Origin: Stenogyne calaminthoides
Taxonomy: Eukaryota > Streptophyta > Magnoliopsida > Lamiales > Lamiaceae
Length of the DNA: 64,000 nt
NCBI GenBank assembly: GCA_037126765.1
Contig: JBBCBC010000007.1
Location: 24,995,667 to 25,059,666 of the forward strand
Reading direction: 5' to 3'
A model generated the notes under the pieces. That model did no database searches. It saw nothing but the letters and a program-made list of their open reading frames with translations, and was not told the DNA's origin. The position numbers and the translations under genes were made by a program. Within the stretch, counting starts at the first letter, position 1; each line of letters begins with the position of its first letter. Shown here in pieces: positions 10,084-21,444 of this stretch.

Positions 10084-10229
10084 TAGAATATATGTAAACA
10101 AATAGCATAATCTGTGTATATGGTAGGTGTTTAATGTTTCCATTATCATAGCCTAGAATTACGCTTGTACATGTGTATATATATCTTTGACCTCTCTGAG
10201 GAATTTCTGCAACAGATTACATTCTTACA
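10081..10229 (+). repeat. 3' LTR of copia relic B, 149 bp
   Basis: It starts TGATAGAATATATG directly after the purine-rich TGTGGGGGTG (10071-10080), just past the last pol codon, and ends ATTCTTACA. The TG...CA ends and placement fit a short copia LTR. There is no second copy in the window to confirm its length. Confidence 0.65.
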
Positions 10230-11069
10230 GACAGTATTAGGTAGCCGATTAAGGAAGTAAATTAAGGTTGACATAGGTCTGTGATAGAGTGTTAGGGTTT
10301 AAGAAAGTACAATAGAATTTAATATAAGCATGGGCTTTGTCTAAAATTAGGGAAAAACTCGAAGCATGAATAAGTATAAAAAAGGTTCTTCAGCCCCATA
10401 ATAAAAGACTCAAAATTAAAGAGCAAAAGACATATAACATGTATTATCTTGCATTCATATTCAAGAACATTTCCTTTTTTCTTCATTTAATACCTCAATC
10501 ACAAATTTATTGCGATTCCTCTCATTAAGTTACCTGTTTTTTGGTCATCCATAAAGCTACATCACATTAATCCCCCATTAAGAATAGTCTATCAACAATT
10601 GACGGTAGAAGAATGATACATTGAAAATACAAGTTTTTCGAAAATAGTTCTTCAAGAATTGTTCTTCGAAGTTTCATTCAAATCTGCTAAAACCCGAACC
10701 CAATAATCTTGGAAACATGACGCATTAATAAAAAAATACCAAGAAAAAGGAGGTTATTTCCAAGAACGAAAGCCATAGGAACCTGGAAGAAATCAAAAGT
10801 GACATCAAGGAGGCCATGACATTCCTACGATGACGCCAACAGGCGTGAGTACAACCAACCTCACTTCCCCAAGAAAGGACTCAGGCCCTGAAGAGCAAGG
10901 GTAAAAGGAAGATTTGAGAAGGAGCTAATTTTTCCGAAAGCCAACATGGCAACTCCTGCCAAACTCCTCGCTCAAGGGAGTACAGAAGGCACCACTTGAG
11001 TATTTTGTTTTTGAAAGTAATTATTATAATAATAATTAGTTAAATATTAATAATCCACCCATAAAGTGG
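10230..11069. other. No gene seen; unassigned AT-rich DNA
   Basis: No long open frame or known motif. The last part probably belongs to the 5' LTR of copia relic A, whose start I could not locate. Confidence 0.5.
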
Positions 11070-11599
11070 ATAGAGATGGAGGAAGTTTTGAAATATATTT
11101 TCAAGTTTGAAAATCACGGGGTATATTTTGTAGAGATTTTCATTCTGAAAAACACGGTTCAGAGAAACATAATCTCCTCATTTTCTACGCACCAGAAAAT
11201 AACACAGAAAAAAGGGTTTTTCTCACTTATGTTCTCACGTCACGCATTTACTAAATTCAAGGCTCTTAAATTGAGAATAATGGAAGCAATTCGGAATCAA
11301 TTCGTGTGGTTGTGTTTCGGACTAGGAGAATCCAGTCGTACGTAGAATTCAACTGGGTTCAATATTTATTCCGCTGCAATTCTGGATTTGAGGTTAGTGA
11401 GTTTCTAACCCTCGTTTTCCAACAATGGTATCAGAGCCATTGTGTTGGATTCTCATATGTGATTATGATTCTTGCACATTTATATGCCTTGTATATGTGA
11501 ATGACATGTTTTCACGTTGAAGAGAATGGTGTTATGTATTTTTCAAATTTTTCGATTTATTGAAATGGACGGATTAGGGGCTGAAATTTTTACTGTGCG
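11070..11599 (+). mobile_element. Copia relic A: end of 5' LTR and start of leader
   Basis: An LTR end CTCGTTTTCCAACA at 11424 is followed by a primer site at 11426. The leader continues to 11599, where a CACTA-like element begins, and resumes at 37007. Decayed gag-like DNA follows beyond 37.8 kb. The LTR start is not defined; no second LTR copy was recognised. Confidence 0.6.
11426..11438 (+). other. Primer-binding site of relic A
   Basis: TGGTATCAGAGCC two bases after CCAACA, the same initiator-Met tRNA primer type as the other LTR elements here. This is the best evidence that the surrounding non-coding DNA is an old LTR retrotransposon. Confidence 0.75.
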
Positions 11600-12020
11600 C
11601 ACTACAAAAAATGCAATATTAGCAAGAGTATAAAGGCAATGACTATCTTTCCTTGCTAAAAAAAATGATGTGGCATGTCCCAATTGGCCAAACACATTAC
11701 GGTCAAAGCTAAAAAAATGCACCTCATTTTTATTTTTTAAAATATTAAGTAATATATTAATAGCATGGATTAACTGTTGCGAAAACTTCTATTTTCCACT
11801 GCAATAAAATAGCAAAGGCTCTTCATTGCTATTGAGATTGGGTTAAAGAGAATATTCTAAATAAAATAATGTAGCAAGGGCTTTTCCTTGCTATTGAGGA
11901 CATTGAGCATTATCTTTAGCAAGGTCTCTGCCTTGCTATTTTTAAGAGGTTTAATGCCATCGACAATATTTTAATAAATACATATTTTGTGTTTGAGTAT
12001 CATCTGTAGCAAGTGCTCTA
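11600..12020. repeat. Left subterminal AGCAAGG/CCTTGCT repeats
   Basis: At least eight copies of AGCAAGG or its complement, often as short inverted pairs (TAGCAAGG...CCTTGCTA). They mirror the right arm and support one element spanning 11600-37006. Confidence 0.65.
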
Positions 12021-12027
12021 CCTTGCT

Positions 12028-12062
12028 ATAGAATATATATATATATATATATATGTATATAT
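12028..12062. repeat. AT microsatellite
   Basis: A run of AT dinucleotides with minor interruption, between the left subterminal repeats and AT-rich DNA. Confidence 0.85.
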
Positions 12063-12447
12063 TCTATTTTATATTAAATTATTTCTTTTACAATATTTTA
12101 TATTTTAAATTGAGTTATCATATTATGGAGTTAAAAAAAATTATTTGTGGACTTAAAGTTATATATTTTAAAAAATTATATATCTTTTATGTTGGAGAAT
12201 ATTTTATTTAATTGGTTTTGTTATTATATTATGGAGTTATCGTAAAATTTGGTGTTTAAAATTTATTTGATTTCATTTTTTTACATTAGATTTTTCAATT
12301 AAAAATAGATTTTAAATTTGATATTTCTAGCTAATAATTTTGGTAATTTTACTAAAATTGCTAAATAAATTATTTATAAATTATATTAGATACTTTTTAA
12401 TTTTAAGATTCTTTAATTAATATTTTAAGATTCTTTTCGTTTAAACA
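12063..12447. other. AT-rich interior of CACTA-like element, no gene
   Basis: Strongly AT-rich, no codable frame, no further motif seen. It leads into the 22-bp minisatellite. Confidence 0.6.
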
Positions 12448-12680
12448 AGTACTACTTTTCAATTAAACAAGTACTACTTTTCAATGAAACAAGTAACACC
12501 TTTCATTTAAACAAGTAATACTTTTCATTGAACTCAAGTAATAATTTTCATTTAGACAAGTACTCATTTCAATGAAATAAGTAATATTTTTTATTGAACT
12601 CAAGTAATACCATTCATTTAAACAAGTAACACCTTTCATTGAAACAAGTAATACTTTTCATTTAAACAAGTACTACTTTT
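12448..12680 (+). repeat. 22-bp minisatellite, left part
   Basis: Tandem units close to AAACAAGTACTACTTTTCATTT, with alternating TGAAACAAGTAATAC and TGAACTCAAGTAATAC variants, about 10 copies. The array is cut at 12680 by the S-minus LTR and resumes at 28893. Confidence 0.9.
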
Positions 12681-14482
12681 TGTTGGTCCCGGTGTAAACG
12701 AGTCTTACATGTGTAGGGGGGGGGGAATACATGTGTTCAGTGATTTTTAAAACTTTTCACAAAAACTTAAATCAGTGGGTCAGGTTGTCCTGAGAAATAG
12801 CTCTGAGAAGCACAAATTACCCTGAGTCAAAGTCTACTGAGATAATAACATTGAGTGGCTTTCAGTAACTTCAAATTAACCCAACTGATCTGAACCTTTT
12901 AACAGAGTCTAAATAAGCTTGGAGTAGATAATTATCTTACTGACTACTCAGATGAGTTAGGTCAGTTTGACAACTATCTATACTAGCTTATCTAATGTGC
13001 AAAATGTGTAGGCCCTAAAATTTATACTCGTTTTACTTTGGTGAAAATCTTTTGACACTTAGTAAATAAGTGGTTAAGGCTGTGATCAGTTCAACGCAAA
13101 CTTGGTGGATTGATTCCAACTGAATATCAGAAAACTCAGTATGCTTTCAGTGAAAATATGCAACAGTTATAATGCAAAGCAGAAAGCAAATAACATAGCA
13201 AATTATAGTGGTTCAGAGGCAAAGCTCCTACGTCCAATCTCTCTGATCCTCAGAGAAATTCCTTAACTCAATACTACTACTTCCTCAAGCTTTCAGACTG
13301 AACCCAGCAGCTTACTAACTTTCCACTATGAGTTTTCAGGCTGAACTACACTGCAGCTTACTAACTCAACACACACAACCTTTCAGACTGTCACAAGCAG
13401 CTTACTAACTTCTTCTATAGAGTTTTTAGGCTGAACTACACTGCAGCTTACTAACTCTTTACAACTCTCACTTTCCAACAAACACACACTCAAACTACCT
13501 AACAATAGGGTTTGAGTTTGGTTGGTTTCCAACTTAAGGTGAGATAGCCTTTTACAACAAGAACAAATTCAAAGGCTAGGATATCTCTTACTAAGCTTTG
13601 GATATTTAACAAATCTAGCCTTAGTAAATGAGCTCTCTTCAAGGTGAAACACTTGAGAAATCTTAGGGTTTTCGAGTGCTTCAAATGCAAGAATACGAAT
13701 GAGCTCTGGAGTTGCTTGATTTCCTGTAACCTTGCAATGGAAAAGGTCACTGGTATTTATAGGCAACTCACCAATGTCACTCTTGAAAAACTATCCGTTG
13801 GAGGAGATAGTATCAAGGGTTTCCTCTTTTGGTTAGTGGTAAACGACTACAATTAGGGTTTGAACGTGCTTTTGCATGGTTTGGGTAACTAGTAACCAAT
13901 GTAGTCAATCACCAAGTTTTTGCAGTCTGGAACTCAGTACATCTGACATCCTCAGTGCTATGTCGTTTTCTGTGTCAGTAAAGTACAGTGTTGTCTCTCT
14001 CTGATTGGTTCTTAACTTCAGTGAATAGAGACAAACAAAACGGCTCTTTTAGGTCAATCTCTGAATGAGACAACCTTAAAAGACACTTAGTTTTAGTTCC
14101 TTTTGTCTGCAGTCAAATATTTGGACAACATTTATTTCTCATAAATGTATAGGACTTTCTTAGTTTATTTGTCCCCAGGTAGATAATCTTCAGGTCTTTA
14201 AGTCTTCAGGCTAATCTGAGTCTTCAGGTTGATATGAACTCAGGTTAATCTGAAGTCTTCTGAGCCTTCAGGTATATTCGTTTACTCACTGAGTTCCCCC
14301 TCAGTGTCTTCTCTATAAACTCAGAGATATCTGCTGACTATACACCTTGCAGATATTTCCTGAACTAATCTATACTGAAACCTATTTTCTAATCTACCTT
14401 AGATTATTCTGAACATGTCATACTCAGGGGTTTTGAGATCTAATCAAAATCTTCTATCTTTTATTAAATTCATCTCCCAACA
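12681..14482 (-). repeat. 3' LTR of S-minus, 1802 bp
   Basis: On the minus strand it begins TGTTGGGAGATGAATTTAAT after the polypurine tract (complement of 14483-14497) and ends CCGGGACCAACA. It aligns with 27138-28892 throughout and, more distantly, with the S-plus LTRs. It carries CTTCAGG-type repeats near 14170-14300 and a TATA box. Confidence 0.9.
13754..13761 (-). promoter_or_regulatory. LTR TATA box
   Basis: TATAAATA on the minus strand, in the context GCCTATAAATACCAGTGACC, which is conserved in all four S-family LTRs. Confidence 0.6.
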
Positions 14483-14743
14483 ATTTCCCCCTTTTTGATG
14501 ATGTCAAAACCATCTATTACAATTTTTTAAAAAACCCTTCCTATCACAGGTTTCAATTTTATCTAGAAAATACATCATCAGGTCAGTTATGACAACTAGT
14601 TCAAGAAAAAGATAATGAGATATTATTTTGTTGATCAACACACATAACATCATTTTCATTGATGTAGGATGGAGAGTTTACATTTTACAATGAAAATATA
14701 AAAGATAAGAAAGATCAACAACAAAAACATCTGAACATAGTCT

Positions 14744-17700
14744 TCAATCTTCTTCAATTTCATCTTCAGGAACTTCAAGATTAAACATCCCAAAGTATCT
14801 TTTCTTCAGTTCATCTCTTTCTTTAATGATTTCAGGATTTTTTTTCCCGGTTAATCCCAACTGAGCAGCATATCCTGCAATTTCCTGAGAAATGATAGCT
14901 TCATTCACAAATCTATTTTCAAATCTTGGAGGAGGAAATGTGTATGGCCCCGGAGCAACAGTCTTGACATCATGCTCATCTGCAAGATTGATCCATTTTT
15001 GTAGATATTTGGGGTAGAAGGTCAGTAGATATTCCAGGAAGGCTTCATTACTATCAGGAATGCTTCCCTTCCATTCCCTGAGACTATCATGGTAGAACCA
15101 GAATGTCCTTTTAATCTCCTCCCATACATCATTGATCTGAATGGGCATCAACTGATCAATGTGTGGCCATTTTTGCACTTTCACTCCTTTCCTTCTGTTA
15201 ATAAACTTTCTGAAGACTCCTCTCCTCTTTTGCTCTTCCTCTTGCTTTTTCTTGGTCAGTTCAGCTCCTGATACTGAGGCAACAATTATTTTCTCCTTAT
15301 CAACAGTAAGAGACTTGAGTTTTCTTCACACCAAAATCTCCAGGCTGAGTTCTAGCTTCCACTCTGGGTTCCCTCTCAGCCTCAGTTTCAGTTTCTTCAG
15401 ATTCAGATTCAGATTCAGAGAAATCAACAACCAACTTCCTCTGAACTGGTTTGGATAGTTTCTTCTTCTTCTTCTTTCTCTCAGGTTCAATAAAGGCCAC
15501 ATCCTTTCTTATCTCATGTCTAGGATGTGTTTCTCCAGTTTTGCTTGACTCAGTGGCTTCTTCTTTGAAGCATCTTCTCAGCAACCACTTCTTGATTAGT
15601 TTGTTCGTCAGTCTGAGTGAACACTGGTTATTCAGTTTCTTTGAATTTCATCTTCTCAATGGCTTTAATTTCACTCAGTGCCACCATAATTTTCTTTGCT
15701 TCTGCTTCTTCTTGAGCTTTCTTCTCTAAGGTTTGTGCCAACAATTTATCCAACTCACCATTCGAAGAGTGAGATGTCCTTTCCCCCTTTTTGGCATCAT
15801 ACCTTGGGAGAATCTGAGATAGTGCAACATCCATATAAAATTGTTCTTTCCCCAAGCTCCTTACTTCACTAGCCAAGTGATCATGTTCATATTCTAATCT
15901 TCTCAGATAGTTCTTGGCTATAGAGACTTCATCAGAAAGTGGGGCAAACTGTGCTGAGAATGCCTCATGCATCATTTCTGTCATCTTGGTCATGAGCAGA
16001 GTCCTCATTTCCTCAACAACTGATTTGATCATCTGTTCATTTTTCTCAGTCAGTTTAGCTTCAAGATAAGCAGTTCTATCTTGTCACTTCTTCTCCATAT
16101 TCTCAGCTAGCTCTCTTCCAACTACATCAAGTTTCATATCGAGAGCAGTAATCTTATCAGAAAGTCCAGTCTGGACTTGAAGTACATCATTAGATGAACT
16201 CAGACTCTCCATCTTCTGAGATTGATCAGCCTGTGTCATTTCCATCTGAGTCATCTTAGCCATAATTGGCTCCACTTTCTTCAGCTCATCCAGGATTGGA
16301 GTTAAATCTATCTCTGGAACTTGTACATATTGCTCCAAATGAGCCTCAGTCTGCCGTACCACAATCAACAAACTTAAAGATAGGTACTTCAGTAATTTTG
16401 GCATAAGTAATAGTAGTGCCAAAAGGTACCTGAAGGAATCTATCTACAGTCTGAGGATTTTTAATTTCAGCAGTGATGGGTTGTGATCGACCAATCTGTT
16501 CAGGCTCAGCAGCCTTTTCTTGCTCAGTTGACTTCTCCTTTTCAGCTTCACTTTCCTTCTCAGGTTGTTCTTCTTTACCTTGCTGATCTCCTTCACCTCA
16601 GGTATCCTTTGAACTTGCCTCACCAGCCTCTACAGACCTTCTTTCAGCTAACTTCTTCTTGACAAGCTTATCAAACTCAACAACTTTAATCCTGAGTTTT
16701 GTCTTCCTGAACCCGGAGAACTCTGTCAGAGCAACAGTCTCAGCACTCCACCATTCTTCTCCTTTAAAGGAGGCAATGTTCAACATTTCTGGGAGTGATT
16801 GGTTCAGAATGTAGACAGTTGTCCAGAGTCTGAAGAAGAGATCCTGAAGGTCAGGATACACTGCGAGTTCAGGATATCTGTCTAACACGAACCGTTCCCC
16901 CTTGCTTCGTCATTCAGTCTCTTCTGCTTCTCCCTTCTTCAGAGTTGGACTTTCAGGAATGGTCAGATCAGTTTGGATGATTTGAAGATCTTAGGGGTCA
17001 AGAAATGGTTCATTCAGGAGAACATCAAGATTCAGCGGTTCCTGAGCTTCTGACTGTTCTGAGGTATGGACAGGTGGAACCTAAGTTTGGCTTTCTTCAA
17101 GAATTTTCTGAGCTCCTTGGAAAATTTCCTGAGAGATTTTTGTTGGGGTTATACGTTATCCCAACAACTTTGTCGGTTCCAAGAGATGTTTCCATCACCT
17201 CTAAAAACACATGCTCTTCTCCAGCTTCTTGTTCTCCAATGTTCTTGACAGCCTGAGCCAATACCTGAAGAGGTGACTTCATTCCCACCTGAGCCTCAGA
17301 CTGAGTTTCCTCGGACTCAGCTTCATCGGCCTCCTTCTTAGCAATTTTCTGAAGTCTTTTCCTCTTCTGAGGTGCCAAAGTTTTCATTTTCAGCTTCTCT
17401 CCTGCCTCTCTTTTCAGCTTCAGAAGGATTTTCCTCTTTCTTGTCTTTCTTCAATTGAGCTGGACTTAGTAGCCTTCTGAAGCTCTTGTATTGTTCTCCT
17501 TGTTTGAGCATGAGCAGGAGATGGTATGTCTTCCTCAGTTTCCTCTTCAGTAGTTTCTTCCTGAGTCGTGTTTTCTTGAGTTTCAACTGATTTTTCCTTC
17601 AAATTCCTTTGCCCTTTTTGAGATTTTTGCCTGAACATTATTCGATTTCTGGGAAATTCATTGCTTTTGGCAAACATGTCTTTCTCTTCAATACATGCTT

Positions 17701-18397
17701 CCAGAATGAATGCAATCTTCGAGGCATGTTGAATCTTCCCTTTGATACTCACCATGTCACCATCCCATTTGATGTGTTTAACTTGATCACTCACCACATT
17801 TATCAAATATTACAGCCAGTTGAAGTCCTTTGAGGGTGAATCCTTAATTTTAGCCATCAATCGCAACTTCGGCTTGATAATTTGTTCATGGCTCCAAGAA
17901 CCACTCATAAAACACTTGCTTACAATATCCAGAAGCACTCTGTACTTTGATTGTAAGTGTTTTTTGTTCAGAGTTGCCTCAAACTTGACAGAATCTATAG
18001 AAAACTTATCCAAATACTCCTGTTCTTTGCCAGCCATATACAAAGTAGGATCTTCCCCCTTATTACATAACTCATAAATAACATTAAAGTTATTTGGAAT
18101 TATGTAAAGCTCTCAAGTGAAATCTATCCCCTTATGCCCTTTCGACAGTTGATACACAGTAATCTTAGAATTTATGCAATTTTCTTGATCTATATGCATA
18201 TTGGCAACAAATTCGATTACCTCTCTGGGGTATTCTCCTTCTGGGCGATTTCCGACGAGAAATGTGAGTTTTTCCAATCGGAGCATATGTAGAGCTTCTT
18301 CTTCGTAAGATGTATTGGTTGTTTCATCAAATGCCACAACATGTTCATAGTAGGGTTTGTTGTATTCAGCTAGTTTGGCAAAGATTGAGATAGTCAT
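14744..18397 (-). pseudogene. Extra reading frame after pol, S-minus copy (accessory ORF)
   Basis: On the minus strand between pol and the 3' LTR. Start MTISIFAKLAEYNKPYYEH, end LEVPEDEIEED then TGA. Roughly 1,200 codons, broken by several frameshifts and stops. In order: an N-terminal globular part (to about 17800); a Lys/Glu/Ser-rich linker; a second compact part with YPELAVYPDLQDLFFRLWT (16888 down); a heptad-rich coiled-coil part (16400-15630); a basic/acidic stretch; and a Trp-rich C-terminal part with WEEIKRTFWFYHDSLREW (15184-14744). No signal peptide or membrane segment. It is collinear with 53092-56435. Position is that of the env-like frame of some Sireviruses; function unknown. Confidence 0.75.
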
Positions 18398-19010
18398 TTT
18401 AGAGTTTTGAAGGATTTGAAGTGCAGGGTATTTTTCTGGAGTGATTTTGAAGACGAAGAATATGAATAATGAAGATGAAGTCTTCAAAAAGAGTGAAGAG
18501 GGGTATATATATAAGTCCCAACAATAAATCTTGTCCGTTGGATTAGATTAAGAGTAGTTAATCAACGGTTACATGATTTTCAAGGAAAATCGGTTTATAA
18601 ATGGGTAAGTGAAAGGACACGAATGGGTAATAGCCGCCATTTTTATCCATTATAGTGAATGTGTATAGTGTTCAACCACTGTTTCTGCAGACTGTTTGAC
18701 TTGCCCAAGAATTTCAAAAGTCCCATCCATTTATTTCCTCAGGCGTTTTATCATTTATATCAAATGATTTCTGAGCAATCAGGTAAATAGTAAATGTAGT
18801 TCACGAGTCATTAACTACTTCAAACTAATTTTTTGAATATCAGTCTTACTGAGTTCTGACCTTGATAAAACAATCAGTGTACTTTTGATAACTGAGCTAA
18901 GGTTACTGAATTTCCCAAGACTCAATGAGGATAATCTTATTTTTATCCTGAGTTTTTTAGTGGGTCCTGAAAAATTTCATGTCTCCGAAAACCTTCAATT
19001 TTTCAGATAG
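18398..19010. other. Spacer between pol and accessory ORF, S-minus
   Basis: No open frame. It aligns in part with 52388-53091 of S-plus but lacks the CAGTACTCAGTATYATACTG array found there. It may hold the accessory frame's promoter or splice acceptor; none is evident. Confidence 0.5.
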
Positions 19011-20196
19011 TTATTCACCTGGATCTAACATACCCAATTCAACTGATAGTTCCTGAAATCTTGACTCAGCCAAAGGTTTTGTCAAAATCAACTCTTTGTT
19101 TATCAATATGAATTTTCTCCATTCTGATATCCTTCTTCTCAACATGATCTCTGATGAAATGATGTATGATATCAACATGCTTACATCTGGTGTGCAATAT
19201 TGGATTTTGTGTAATAGCAATTGCACTATTATTATCACAAAATATAGGTACTTCATTAGCTACAACCTTATAATCCCTCAATTGTTGTCTGAGCCAAAGA
19301 ATCATGCTGTGAAAATCCCTCCTGACCATATATTCAAACCCCATAAGAAGATGGTTGCTCGAGGTCCGTTTCTTTTGAAAACCATGATATCAGTTTACTT
19401 CCAATAAATTGACAAGTTCCTATAGTAGATTTCATGTCAATTCTACAACCACCATAATCAGCATCTGAATAACCAGTTAATTCAAGGTTATCATCAGCTG
19501 GATACCATAATACTCTATTTGTTGTGCCTTTAAGATATCTCAGATGCTTTTTGGCAGATTCCATGTGACTGACCTTATGATTAGCTTGACATATCCCAAC
19601 AAAGAAAGGTTATGATTTATAGTTTTGATGGTATCTTGCACATATCCCAACAAATAAAATCGGTTTAATATCGCTATCTATTTGATAATTATCAGAAGAT
19701 ATAATAGATAGGTCAATATTGAGGGGGATCCAATGATCCTCTATAATCAAAGAACAAGTGTCCGGTTAATCGACTTTCCTTCGAGATCAGGATCCATTTT
19801 GTAGTTAGTGTTCATAGGAATTCTAACTGCATTGCAATTGTGTACACCATACTTAGCAATCAGATCTCTGGTGTATTTTGCTTGATTGATGAATATACCT
19901 TCTTTGAATTGCTTGACTTGGAGTCCTAGAAAGAAATTCATCTCCCCCATCATTGGCATTTCAAACTTTCCTTTCATCCGCTCCTCGCGTCACATCAAAA
20001 AAGTTCTCACATATCCAATGATTTGGAGATCCAAATATGATGTCATCTACATATATCCACGAAAATAACAAAGATATCATTTCCATCTTCTATCCAATAA
20101 CACGAACAAGGTTCTATCAAGTGTTCATCCCATTTGGTAAAAATCATTTCATCTATTAAGAAATTGAGAAAAGTTTATCATACCATGCTCAATGTT

Positions 20197-21440
20197 GGTC
20201 CCGAAAACCCAATTTAAAACTCGTAAAATCTCAATGGGAGGTGACTTAAAACTTTTTTTTAAATGAGTGTTATGCTTGATTTGCTAAAGTATGTATGAGT
20301 GGTGCCCCTTATGAAAAGAGTGGAAATAAGAACACAAGTATTTTTATAGTGGTTCACATAGTTCAACTCTTTACATCCATATTCTTTGAGATCCTTCACC
20401 AAGGGCACCAACTAAACCAAAAAGATTAACCTTGATATTTATGGAGCTCTCACTCAAACTTAAGCGGACTTTAAACTCCCTACCGAATCGATCGCTTTAT
20501 AGATGTTTAATGAGTTCTCACTCTCTCGAGACTTATCTCCCTCACACTGGATTTTCTATTAACTACCTTACTTAACCACTAATTCTCTCTTTGTCAAAGA
20601 AAGGATTTGGGTTTGGTGTTATTTCAACTAGGTGAGATTTCTCCTTACATTGTTTTCCATTTTAAGCTAAGGTGGGAAAAATCTCTCTAAGCTTATGATA
20701 TGACATTTATGATTAGATACAATGAAGAACACTCTTGGAGTCCTAAATTTGGATATTTAATGCTTTGTGTTCTTGAATGGAGATGCTTGAATATGATTTA
20801 ATCTTCATGTTCTACAAATATCCTCCATTATATCATTTCTTTCTTTTTGAAGATAGTCAATAATTTGTAAAACCATAGTGAAGAAATTGAATATTATCAT
20901 ACCATTAGAGGTCCCGAAAACCCAATTTAAAACTCAAAAATCTCAATACTTAAATTTTTTTTTTAAATGAGTGTTATGCTCTTTGCAAAGTTTTCTTTAA
21001 TCCTTTTGCACTTTTTATATAGTTTCGGAGTTCAACTCTTACATCCACTTTTATGTCACATCCATATATGTGTTTGTCATCTTCTCATTGGACAACTTTT
21101 TAGATGTTTAATGAGTTCTCACTCTCTCGATCGATCTCCTCACTTTTGCCTTTTAACTACCTTTTTTGTACCAAATTCTCTCTCAAGAAAGGATTTGGGT
21201 TTGGTGTTATTTCCAACTAGGTGAGATTTCTCCTTACATTGTTTTAGCCTTTAAGCTAAGGTTGGGAAAATCTCTCTAAGCTTATGATATGACATTTATG
21301 ATTAGATACAATGAAGAACACTCTTGGGTAAATTTGGATATTTAATGCTTTGTGTTCTTGAATGGAGATGCTTGAATATGATTTAATCTTCACTTTACAG
21401 CATCCTCCATTATCTTCTTTTGAAGATAGTGCAATGTATT
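20197..21440. repeat. Tandem duplication inside the solo LTR
   Basis: GGTCCCGAAAACCCAATTTA recurs at 20197 and 20911, and matching DNA (CTTACATTGTTTT, GATATGACATTTATGATTAG, TTGAATGGAGATGC) follows in the same order. The second unit is shorter, with many small deletions. Confidence 0.75.
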
Positions 21441-21444
21441 TATA
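21437..21444 (-). promoter_or_regulatory. TATA box of solo LTR
   Basis: TATAAATA on the minus strand beside AATCCACAC, the same context as in the other minimal-element LTRs. Confidence 0.5.

Larger units (their letters stand above)
7402..10229 (+). mobile_element. Copia relic B with internal deletion and 3' LTR
   Basis: Order: a piece of Gag (7402-7543), then directly the start of RT (7609 on), RT/RNase H to 10083, a purine tract, and a 149-bp LTR. The rest of Gag, protease and integrase are missing between 7543 and 7609, and no 5' LTR is present. A MITE splits RT. The very short LTR and the RNase H end resemble the Ale/Retrofit group of Ty1/copia; that placement is inference. Confidence 0.75.
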